A stretch of DNA of 64,000 nucleotides from Flavobacterium acetivorans (GTDB lineage: Bacteria; Bacteroidota; Bacteroidia; Flavobacteriales; Flavobacteriaceae): positions 620,001 to 684,000 of the forward strand of contig NZ_CP087132.1 in assembly GCF_020911885.1 (NCBI RefSeq). The letters are read 5' to 3'. The notes below the pieces were generated by a model. The model was not told the DNA's origin, did not search any database, and saw nothing but the letters and a program-made list of their open reading frames with translations. Both the position numbers and the translations under genes were made by a program. This document shows positions 54,975 to 62,454 of this stretch, piece after piece. Every line of letters starts with the position of its first letter. Within the stretch, counting starts at the first letter, position 1.

Positions 54975-55784
54975 ATGAATACATTACAAGCGTTTCTAAT
55001 TGCAATTATCGAAGGATTGACTGAATATCTTCCTGTTTCCTCAACTGGCCACATGGTATTTGTTAGCTCTTATTTTGGCATCCAAGAAGATGATTTTGTC
55101 AAACTTTTTCAGGTTTCCATTCAATTTGGAGCCATTTTGGCGGTAGTCGCTTTGTATTGGAAGAAGTTTTTCGACTTTTCTAAATTCAATTTTTATATTA
55201 AATTGGCCGCCGCGGTAATTCCGGCTTTGGTTCTGGGAAAATTATTTGACGATAAAATCGAAGCCGTTCTGGGCAATCCGGTTCCTATTGCCATTGTATT
55301 GATTCTAGGCGGAATCGTATTACTTTTTATTGACCGTCATTTTCAAAGTCCAACTGTTGACCGAGAAGAAGACATTACCATAAAAAAAGCAGTAACCATT
55401 GGATTTTGGCAATGCTTGGCTATGATGCCCGGAACAAGCAGATCAGCAGCTTCTATCATTGGCGGAATGCAACAAGGATTAACTCGCCATGCCGCAGCCG
55501 AATTCTCTTTTTTTCTAGCGGTTCCTACAATGCTGGCGGTAAGCTGTTATTCGGTTTTTTTAAAGACATACGAAACCTCTCAAATGAAAGGCTATGAACT
55601 CATCTTGAAATCCGATGAGAATATTAAAATGTTTCTAATTGGAAATGTAATTGCTTTTATCGTTGCAGTTTTAGCCATTAAATTTTTTATTGAAATTATA
55701 AAAAAATATGGCTTCAAACCTTGGGGCTGGTACCGAATCATTGTTGGTTCTTTTTTACTTATCTATTTCACATACCTAAAATAA
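54975..55784 (+). CDS. uppP: Undecaprenyl-diphosphate phosphatase
   Basis: A 269-residue membrane phosphatase that recycles the undecaprenyl carrier lipid for peptidoglycan synthesis (BacA family, bacitracin resistance). The two active-site motifs are EGLTEYLPVSSTGH (residues 13-26) and PGTSRSAASIIGG (about 154-166). About eight hydrophobic helices are present. TruB starts 6 bp after its stop. Confidence 0.97.
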   Translation: MNTLQAFLIAIIEGLTEYLPVSSTGHMVFVSSYFGIQEDDFVKLFQVSIQFGAILAVVALYWKKFFDFSKFNFYIKLAAAVIPALVLGKLFDDKIEAVLGNPVPIAIVLILGGIVLLFIDRHFQSPTVDREEDITIKKAVTIGFWQCLAMMPGTSRSAASIIGGMQQGLTRHAAAEFSFFLAVPTMLAVSCYSVFLKTYETSQMKGYELILKSDENIKMFLIGNVIAFIVAVLAIKFFIEIIKKYGFKPWGWYRIIVGSFLLIYFTYLK

Positions 55785-55790
55785 ATTCCC

Positions 55791-56489
55791 TTGCTAACTC
55801 CCGAAGACTATTTAAACGGACAAATTTTACTGATTGACAAGCCTTTAAAATGGAGTTCTTTTCAGGCAGTGAACAAAATAAAATATGCGCTGATCAACAA
55901 ACTGGGACTTCCAAAGAAATTCAAGATTGGGCATGCCGGCACTTTAGATCCGCTAGCCTCTGGTTTATTGCTAATTTGTACGGGGAAATTCACCAAAAGA
56001 ATCTCTGAACTTCAAGGACAAGCCAAAGAATATACCGGAACTTTCTTCATAGGAGCTACGACTCCTTCCTATGATTTAGAAACGGAAATTGATGCAACTT
56101 TCCCAACAGAACATATTAACGAAGCCTTAATTCACGAAACGGTGAAACAATTTTTGGGCGAAATCGATCAAAAACCACCTGTTTTTTCGGCTATTAAAAA
56201 AGACGGAATTCGTTTGTACGAGCATGCTCGCGCAGGAGTCGAGGTTGAAATAGCCAGCCGAAAAACCACTATCCATGAATTTGAAATTACCAGGATAGCA
56301 CTTCCAGAAATAGATTTCAGAGTAGTTTGCAGCAAAGGAACCTACATTCGCTCTCTTGCTTATGATTTTGGTAAGGCGATGCAATCCGGTTCTCACCTGA
56401 CTGCTTTACGCCGAACTAAAATTGGTGATTATGACGTGAAAAATGCCATAGAAGTTACACTTTTCGAAGAGAATTTAGCCCCCAAATAA
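55791..56489 (+). CDS. truB: tRNA pseudouridine(55) synthase TruB
   Basis: A 232-residue enzyme that makes pseudouridine in the T-loop of tRNAs. The catalytic aspartate is in KIGHAGTLDPLASGLL (about residues 45-60). The conserved GQILLIDKPLKWSSFQAVNKI lies at residues 10-30, and KGTYIRSLAYDFG is near residue 184. The only start that keeps the N-terminal block is a TTG at 55791, 6 bp after uppP, so translation probably depends on coupling to uppP. Confidence 0.94.
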   Translation: MLTPEDYLNGQILLIDKPLKWSSFQAVNKIKYALINKLGLPKKFKIGHAGTLDPLASGLLLICTGKFTKRISELQGQAKEYTGTFFIGATTPSYDLETEIDATFPTEHINEALIHETVKQFLGEIDQKPPVFSAIKKDGIRLYEHARAGVEVEIASRKTTIHEFEITRIALPEIDFRVVCSKGTYIRSLAYDFGKAMQSGSHLTALRRTKIGDYDVKNAIEVTLFEENLAPK

Positions 56490-56501
56490 TCTTAAATCTC
56501 T

Positions 56502-56550
56502 AAAAAACAATAGCACTGTTGTTATTTTGACTAACAGTGCTATTGCTCAT
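56502..56550. terminator. Bidirectional hairpin between truB and the thioredoxin-like gene
   Basis: CAATAGCACTGTT (56508-56520) and AACAGTGCTATTG (56533-56545) form a perfect 13-bp stem. On the minus strand it is followed by six T, so it is a good terminator for the thioredoxin-like gene; on the plus strand the tail is only weakly T-rich. Confidence 0.8.
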
Positions 56551-56572
56551 TTTAACTAAAATAAAAAACCAA

Positions 56573-57199
56573 TCACTCTTCCTGATCGGCAACATTATCA
56601 AGATCAAGCATCATATCGATAATTTCTTCTTGAGTTGAAATCCCCTTATCATGTAGGTACCACAATTGTAAATCAGTTTTAGCCTTTTCATCAACAATAC
56701 CATGTTCTTTTTTATAATTCTGTATTAAATCCGAAGCTCCTTTTGGTCTTGGTCCCCAATGAGCCAAAGCACCGCCAGTTGCTCTGTTGATGAGAATTAA
56801 TTTAGGAATGGCTCGGCCTTTATTTGTCAAAAACAAATCCATCAATTCAAGATTCTCGTCTCTAAGAACGACTTTTAATTCAATTTTACCCTCAGATGCG
56901 ACAGCCATTTTATTAAAAATCGGCAACAATTGCGCAGCATCACCACACCAGCCTTCTGAAATCACTAACCATAGGTAATCATTTTTCAAGGATTTCAGTT
57001 TCTGACTGGTTTCGTCTGATACCTTCAAGGTTTTTTCCAAACGATTCATTCGAGTCTCGTTCAAGTGACTATAATTTGTAAGTTCTTCAGACTGTTCGTT
57101 ACCCGTCGATTTTTCTTCAAGCAACAAATCAGCAACTATTTTTCGGTATTCCGGATAGGAATAACTCTTAAACAAGGCTTTAGCAATAGAGGCTTTCAT
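56573..57199 (-). CDS. Thioredoxin-fold protein lacking the CxxC pair
   Basis: A 208-residue protein with a thioredoxin-like fold. The usual WCxxC redox site is replaced by EGWCGDAAQLLP at about residues 89-100, with a single cysteine, the pattern of the Thioredoxin_9-type group. VLRDENLELMDLFL and GRAIPKLILINRATGG (the cis-proline region) follow. A disulfide reductase role is therefore unlikely. The first 80 residues have no recognised domain. It is convergent with truB. Confidence 0.82.
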   Translation of the reverse strand: MKASIAKALFKSYSYPEYRKIVADLLLEEKSTGNEQSEELTNYSHLNETRMNRLEKTLKVSDETSQKLKSLKNDYLWLVISEGWCGDAAQLLPIFNKMAVASEGKIELKVVLRDENLELMDLFLTNKGRAIPKLILINRATGGALAHWGPRPKGASDLIQNYKKEHGIVDEKAKTDLQLWYLHDKGISTQEEIIDMMLDLDNVADQEE

Positions 57200-57307
57200 A
57201 TTTTTTAATTATTTGTGTAAAGTTAGAACAAAATACTAATTTTAAACATGACAAAAGTCACTTTGACATAAACAAAAACTGTAATTTTATACCAAAGAAA
57301 AACAAAG

Positions 57308-58087
57308 ATGAATCTGAAAACAAAATCGATTGGTTTAGCGCTTTCAGGCGGTGGAACAAAAGGTTTGGCACATGCAGGTGCCATTAAATTCTTAGAAGAA
57401 AAAAACATTCGCCCCTCACGAATTGCAGGAACAAGCGCCGGATCTATTGTGGGTGCCATGTATGCTTGGGGAAAATCACCCGAAGAAATTCTTGAATTTT
57501 TCAAATCCGTCTATCTTTTTCATTGGAAACACATCACTTTCAAAAAAGCAGGCTTAATTGATTCCTCCTCCTTTATAGAGTATTTTTATTCCATTTTTCA
57601 AGATGCCGTCATAGGCGATTTAAAAATTCCGACTCAAATCACCGCAACCGATATGATAAGGGGAAAATTGAAAATATTTGAAGCCGAAACCAAAATTATT
57701 GATGCCTTAATTTCTTCCTCGGCTTTTCCAGGAATCATATCTCCGTTTGAGATAAAAGGAAATCACTACAGCGATGGCGGAATTTTGAATCATTTTCCTA
57801 CGGATATTTTACAGGGACGCTGCGAGACCATCATTGGTATTTATGTCAGTCCGATTCAAAAGATCGAAGCCAAAGACTTAAATTCGATAAGATCGGTTAC
57901 TAATAGGGCATTCGACATTCTTTCGGAGAATTCAAACAGCCAAAAATTCAACATTTGCGACTGGATTATAGAGCCTAAAGAACTAAGCCGTTTTAGCACA
58001 TTTGAAACCAACAAACTCAAGATGGATTCTATTTTCAACCTTGGTTATCAAGCGGCGAAAAATACCTATGAGAAACAAAATTTATAA
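57308..58087 (+). CDS. Patatin-like phospholipase
   Basis: A 259-residue cytoplasmic acyl hydrolase of the patatin family. The oxyanion loop LSGGGTKGLAHAG is at about residues 13-25, the nucleophile is in GTSAGSIVG (Ser about 45), and the catalytic aspartate is in SDGGIL (about residues 156-161). It has no signal peptide or barrel domain, unlike the larger secreted patatins. It may hydrolyse phospholipids or lysophospholipids. pyrH follows 67 bp downstream with its own promoter box. Confidence 0.92.
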   Translation: MNLKTKSIGLALSGGGTKGLAHAGAIKFLEEKNIRPSRIAGTSAGSIVGAMYAWGKSPEEILEFFKSVYLFHWKHITFKKAGLIDSSSFIEYFYSIFQDAVIGDLKIPTQITATDMIRGKLKIFEAETKIIDALISSSAFPGIISPFEIKGNHYSDGGILNHFPTDILQGRCETIIGIYVSPIQKIEAKDLNSIRSVTNRAFDILSENSNSQKFNICDWIIEPKELSRFSTFETNKLKMDSIFNLGYQAAKNTYEKQNL

Positions 58088-58124
58088 ATTTTGAACGACA
58101 CTTTTTAAAAAAAAAGAATATACC

Positions 58125-58132
58125 TATATTTG
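58125..58132 (+). promoter_or_regulatory. -7 box of pyrH
   Basis: TATATTTG is identical to the tRNA-Phe -7 box and lies 22 bp before the ATG. The -33 region is a T-tract rather than a clear TTG. Confidence 0.55.
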
Positions 58133-58154
58133 CACCAAACAACTCAACATACAC

Positions 58155-58862
58155 ATGAAATATAAAAGAATTCTTCTAAAATTAAGCGGTGAAGCCTTGA
58201 TGGGTGAAAAACAATATGGAATTGATCCTGTAAGACTAGCCGAATATGCCGAAGAAATTAAAAAGATTCACGACAAAGGCGTAGAAATCGCCATTGTTAT
58301 AGGTGGTGGAAATATTTTTAGAGGAGTTGCGGGCGCAAGTAATGGAATGGACAGAGTGCAAGGTGATTACATGGGAATGCTTGCCACCGTTATCAATGGA
58401 ATGGCTCTACAAGGCGCCTTAGAAGACAAAGGAATGCTAACCCGATTACAAACCGCATTGAAAATTGAAGCTATTGCTGAACCTTATATCAAAAGAAGAG
58501 CGGTGCGTCATCTTGAAAAAGGAAGAATCGTAATTTTTGGCGCCGGTACCGGAAATCCTTATTTTACAACAGATACAGCAGCTGTTCTACGTGGTGTTGA
58601 AATCAATGCCGATGTAATATTGAAAGGAACACGCGTTGATGGTGTTTATGATTCTGACCCTGAGAAAAATGCTTCTGCTTTAAAATTTGATTCCATTTCG
58701 TTTGAAGACGTCCTTAAAAAAGGATTAAATGTAATGGACACGACCGCTTTCACCTTGAGTCAGGAAAACAAATTACCAATTGTAATTTTTGATATGAACA
58801 AAGAAGGTAACCTTTTAAAAATTTGTGAAGGACAAAACGTAGGAACTGAAGTAAATATATAG
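58155..58862 (+). CDS. pyrH: UMP kinase
   Basis: A 235-residue amino-acid-kinase-fold enzyme that converts UMP to [17 protein letters not shown] is at residues 4-17, [12 protein letters not shown] near 47-58, [15 protein letters not shown] near 134-148, and [13 protein letters not shown] near 161-173. Length is standard. It precedes frr with a 77-bp spacer, the usual bacterial pair. The spacer is almost wholly a heptamer repeat that starts at the pyrH stop codon. Confidence 0.97.
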   Translation: MKYKRILLKLSGEALMGEKQYGIDPVRLAEYAEEIKKIHDKGVEIAIVIGGGNIFRGVAGASNGMDRVQGDYMGMLATVINGMALQGALEDKGMLTRLQTALKIEAIAEPYIKRRAVRHLEKGRIVIFGAGTGNPYFTTDTAAVLRGVEINADVILKGTRVDGVYDSDPEKNASALKFDSISFEDVLKKGLNVMDTTAFTLSQENKLPIVIFDMNKEGNLLKICEGQNVGTEVNI

Positions 58863-58929
58863 TTAACAGTGTTCAGTTGTCAGTTTGCAGTTTGCACTGA
58901 TAACTGAACAGTGATTACTAAACACTAAA
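58860..58929 (+). repeat. 7-bp periodic repeat between pyrH and frr
   Basis: Ten heptamers in phase: TAGTTAA (its first three bases are the pyrH stop), CAGTGTT, CAGTTGT, CAGTTTG, CAGTTTG, CACTGAT, AACTGAA, CAGTGAT, TACTAAA, CACTAAA. The first and later halves are complementary, so 58867-58914 can also fold into an imperfect stem with 16 of 18 pairs. Confidence 0.9.
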
Positions 58930-58939
58930 TAAAAAGACT

Positions 58940-59503
58940 ATGACTGAAGAAATTGAATTTATATTAGATAGTACCAAAGAATCTATGTCAGGTTCTATTG
59001 CTCACTTAGAAAAAGAATTCTTAAATATTCGTGCCGGAAAAGCATCTCCTGCCATGTTAGGAAGCGTTTTTGTTGATTATTACGGCTCCTCTACGCCACT
59101 TTCTCAAGTAGCCAAAATCAGCGTTCCTGATGCAAGAACGATTACTTTGCAACCTTTCGAAAAAAACATGTTGCAAACCATCGAAAAAGCGATTATGATT
59201 GCCAATATTGGTTTTAACCCAATGAACAATGGTGATTTGATCATCATCAGCGTTCCGCCTTTGACAGAAGACAGAAGACGCGAATTAGCCAAACAAGCAA
59301 AAGTAGAAGCAGAAGACGCAAAAATAGGGATAAGAAATGCTCGTAAAGATGCTAACTCTGATATTAAAAAATTAGAAAAAGACGGAACTTCAGAAGATAT
59401 CTGTAAAAGTGCCGAAGAAGAAGTCCAAAACTTAACCAATAGTTTTATCAAAAAAATTGACGAACTTCTTGCAGTAAAAGAAGCCGAAATTATGAAGGTT
59501 TAA
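58940..59503 (+). CDS. frr: Ribosome recycling factor
   Basis: A 187-residue two-domain protein that splits post-termination ribosomes with EF-G. It has the long three-helix bundle with LNIRAGKASPAMLG (about residues 29-42) and PPLTEDRRRELAKQAK (about 109-124), and the beta/alpha domain with YYGSSTPLSQVAKISVPD. Length is standard. It ends before a strong terminator. Confidence 0.97.
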   Translation: MTEEIEFILDSTKESMSGSIAHLEKEFLNIRAGKASPAMLGSVFVDYYGSSTPLSQVAKISVPDARTITLQPFEKNMLQTIEKAIMIANIGFNPMNNGDLIIISVPPLTEDRRRELAKQAKVEAEDAKIGIRNARKDANSDIKKLEKDGTSEDICKSAEEEVQNLTNSFIKKIDELLAVKEAEIMKV

Positions 59504-59521
59504 GTTTTGATTAATAATATC

Positions 59522-59563
59522 AAAAATCCGTCTCGCTTAAATAAGCAGACGGATTTTTTTATT
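59522..59563 (+). terminator. Terminator after frr
   Basis: AAAATCCGTCT-C-GCTTA and TAAGC-A-GACGGATTTT form a long stem with one mismatch and end in a T-run. Confidence 0.95.
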
Positions 59564-59565
59564 CT

Positions 59566-59573
59566 TATTTTTG
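59566..59573 (+). promoter_or_regulatory. -7 box of the DUF5686 gene
   Basis: TATTTTTG is an exact TAnnTTTG match directly after the frr terminator, 46 bp before the ATG. Confidence 0.5.
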
Positions 59574-59619
59574 CGGCAACAAAACGAAATTCGAATCGTT
59601 TTGTACTAAAACGGTATCT

Positions 59620-62118
59620 ATGAAGCATTTTTGGCTGTTGCTCTTATTCTTTACGCTTTCACTACAGGCACAATTTCAAATCAATGGAATTGTCAAAGAA
59701 GCTGTAACCCATAAACCGCTACCTTTTGCTACAATTATTTCGAATGACGGATCCAATACCGTTACAGATGTGGACGGAAAATTTACCGTTTTTTCAAAAA
59801 TAGCCATCTCAAATCTCCGAATTTCCTATCTTGGTTTTACAACCGTCAAGGTTGTTATGGAACAAAATAAAAATTATTATACCGTTTTACTTTTACCCAA
59901 AAGCAATGATTTAAACGAAGTTGTAATTCCGCGGGAAAATCCCGCTCTTGCCATAATAAAGAAGACAATTGAGAACAAAACCAACAACAACCCTCAAAAG
60001 AGACTAAAGAGTTTTGATTTCAAATCGTATAACAAACTCATCGTTACCGCTAATCCTGACTCCATTTCTGGGAAAATAGATTCTGTGTTTGTGGAAAAAT
60101 CCATAGGAAAAGTATTCTCTAAAATAGATTCTTCGGCTTATAAGTTTAAGGAAATCATAAACAAGCAGCACTTATTTCAAACCGAAAAAGTATCTCAATA
60201 TCAATACGCCGATCATAAATTGAAAGAAACTATTTTAGGGACAAAAATGGCCGGCTTTAAACAACCCATTTACGAAATCCTTGGTTTCAATTTACAATCC
60301 TTCTCCATTTACGATTCCAGTTACGAACTCTTTGAAACCAAATACAACAGCCCTCTCGCAAAAGACGCTTTTAAGGACTACAACTACAAATTATTGGATA
60401 CCATTTCCATAGATGGAAGAAACTCTTATATGGTGTATTTCAAAAATAAAAAGAAAAGAAAAGCATCTGGCCTAGAAGGCGTTCTATACATCGATCAAAG
60501 CAGTTATGCCATTTCTAAAGCCATCATGCGGATAAAAGGGGTTCTTGACATCAGCGGAATTCATGACTTCCAGTACATTGCCGAAGAAAATATTTGGTTC
60601 CCAACACGCAAGACATTTAAAATCATTAAAGGAAAAAATGATGATGACATCAAAATCCTTGGCGGCACCATACAATTTGATGGCGACGTCGAAAAAGATT
60701 TCAAAGCCCGAAAAAAAACGGCTACTGATTATGCTTACCTTCTTTCTGAAACTAATAACTTCGACTTCCAGTACAATGTGCCTGTCGAAATTAAAAAAAG
60801 TAGCATTTCGATTGAAATTAAAGACGATGCCATTGACCAACCCGAAAGTTTTTGGAACACTTACAGAAAAGACAGCCTAGACATTCGAAGCCAAAAAACC
60901 TATTTGGCTTTGGATAGCATCGTTATCAAAAAGCGAATTGAAAGCAGAATCCGTTTTGGAAGAAAAGTAGTCAACGGCTATATTCCAATGGGCGCTATTG
61001 ACTTAGATTTACGCAGAATATTTCGCTACAATAATTACGAAGGTTTCAGACTCGGGATTGGCGGGACCACAAATGAAAGATTCTCCAAAACATATAGAAT
61101 TGATGGATATGCTGCTTATGGCACAAAAGACGGGGAATTCAAATACAATTTAGGCATAGCTGCCCGAGTAGGTAAATTTTCTAATTCATGGATTGGCGCT
61201 TCCTATACTGACGATGTTCGAGAGATTGCGAGCACCTTATATTCTATTGAAAAAAGACCCTTCAAACTCTATGATCCAAGACCCATAAACATCAGTACTT
61301 TTTACAATTATGTGAGCTGGAAAACCTTTTTAGAAACCAAAATCATTCCTAAAACCGAAAGCAAATGGGAACTTTCTCGCTCTGCTATCGAGCCTAAATT
61401 CAATTATACTTTTAATCATGACGGTACTTTATATACTAATTATGTAATAACAGCAGCGATGGTTTCATTGCAATGGAATCCTTTTAGCGATTACATGCAA
61501 ACGCCAAACGGCAGAATTGAAGTAGACAAACGTTTCCCGAAATTCACTTTTCAATTTACCCAATCCTTGCCAAAAATAGCCGCCAATGATTTTGAATTCA
61601 GCAAAATTGACTTTAAAACTGAATTTGAAAAGAAATACTTGAACGGTCAAAAAACCAATTTACTTCTCGAAGCCGGATATGCCTTAGGCGATGTTCCACT
61701 GACCCATTTGTACAACACCTCGCCTAATAATATCACGAAAGAAACCATTATACAAAGAATCACTTTTGCAGGAAGAAACAGCTTTGAAACCATGTATTTC
61801 AATGAGTTTTTCTCCAGCGAATTTGTTTACTTCCAATTCAAACACGGCTTCAAGCGAGTTGCGCTTTTCTCAAAAGTAAAGCCATCCTTAGTCTTAGTCT
61901 CCAGAATGGCATGGGGAAATTTACAAAAACCGGAACAACATCTGGGCTTGGATTACAAAACCCTAAATAAAGGCTATTTTGAATCCGGAATTGAGCTCAA
62001 TCAAATTTTGAACGGCTTAGGATTGACCGCCTTTTATCGCTATGGTCCAAACGGCCTACCCCAGTTTGAGGACAATATTGCCATCAAACTGAGTTTTGTT
62101 TTTAATTTAGGACTATAA
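59620..62118 (+). CDS. DUF5686 outer-membrane protein with CarboxypepD_reg-like domain
   Basis: An 832-residue protein with a signal peptide (about 1-17, ending LQAQF). A carboxypeptidase regulatory-like domain comes next (about 20-105, GIVKEAVTHKPLPFATI, TDVDGKFTVF). The DUF5686 region fills the rest and has a barrel-like C-terminal half ending FVFNLGL, with a terminal phenylalanine-rich strand. Such proteins resemble TonB-linked receptors without the plug and are common in flavobacteria; the function is unknown. It converges on the SMR gene with only 4 bp between stop codons and no visible terminator. Confidence 0.88.
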   Translation: MKHFWLLLLFFTLSLQAQFQINGIVKEAVTHKPLPFATIISNDGSNTVTDVDGKFTVFSKIAISNLRISYLGFTTVKVVMEQNKNYYTVLLLPKSNDLNEVVIPRENPALAIIKKTIENKTNNNPQKRLKSFDFKSYNKLIVTANPDSISGKIDSVFVEKSIGKVFSKIDSSAYKFKEIINKQHLFQTEKVSQYQYADHKLKETILGTKMAGFKQPIYEILGFNLQSFSIYDSSYELFETKYNSPLAKDAFKDYNYKLLDTISIDGRNSYMVYFKNKKKRKASGLEGVLYIDQSSYAISKAIMRIKGVLDISGIHDFQYIAEENIWFPTRKTFKIIKGKNDDDIKILGGTIQFDGDVEKDFKARKKTATDYAYLLSETNNFDFQYNVPVEIKKSSISIEIKDDAIDQPESFWNTYRKDSLDIRSQKTYLALDSIVIKKRIESRIRFGRKVVNGYIPMGAIDLDLRRIFRYNNYEGFRLGIGGTTNERFSKTYRIDGYAAYGTKDGEFKYNLGIAARVGKFSNSWIGASYTDDVREIASTLYSIEKRPFKLYDPRPINISTFYNYVSWKTFLETKIIPKTESKWELSRSAIEPKFNYTFNHDGTLYTNYVITAAMVSLQWNPFSDYMQTPNGRIEVDKRFPKFTFQFTQSLPKIAANDFEFSKIDFKTEFEKKYLNGQKTNLLLEAGYALGDVPLTHLYNTSPNNITKETIIQRITFAGRNSFETMYFNEFFSSEFVYFQFKHGFKRVALFSKVKPSLVLVSRMAWGNLQKPEQHLGLDYKTLNKGYFESGIELNQILNGLGLTAFYRYGPNGLPQFEDNIAIKLSFVFNLGL

Positions 62119-62122
62119 ACGT

Positions 62123-62452
62123 TTAATGGCTCGACACAAATTTCAAGCCTACGATTGAAGCAATTAGCGTGGTTAAAAAGAAAATCCTCCAAAAAGTGGC
62201 TGGCTCCTTAAATATAAAAATTCCTACTATCACTGTTCCCACAGCGCCAATACCAGTCCAAACCGCATAAGCCGTACCTATAGGCAATTCCTGTGTCGCT
62301 TTGTAAAGCAACACCATACTTATACTAAGACAAGCCAGAAAGCCTAGCATCCAATAAGTCGAGACCATACCACTTGTCTCTTTGGCTTTTCCCAAACAAG
62401 AAGCAAAACCTACTTCAAATAAACCTCCTAATATTAACAGAATCCAACTCAT
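62123..62452 (-). CDS. SMR-family efflux transporter (SugE/Gdx-like)
   Basis: A 109-residue four-helix small multidrug resistance protein. GGLFEVGFASCLGKA (residues 9-23) has the essential glutamate, and GTAYAVWTGIGAVGTV is the loop typical of the guanidinium exporter (Gdx/SugE) branch. KEPATFWRIFF precedes the last helix. Start 62452 (MSWILLIL) is chosen because it fits the family N-terminus. It begins 2 bp after the antiporter stop, so the two are one transcript; no guanidine riboswitch can lie directly in front of it. Confidence 0.88.
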   Translation of the reverse strand: MSWILLILGGLFEVGFASCLGKAKETSGMVSTYWMLGFLACLSISMVLLYKATQELPIGTAYAVWTGIGAVGTVIVGIFIFKEPATFWRIFFLTTLIASIVGLKFVSSH

Positions 62453-62454
62453 AT

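Noticed and set aside
62123..62454. Guanidine riboswitch before the SugE/Gdx-like gene
   Set aside because: Only 2 bp separate it from the antiporter stop, leaving no space for a riboswitch in front of the gene.
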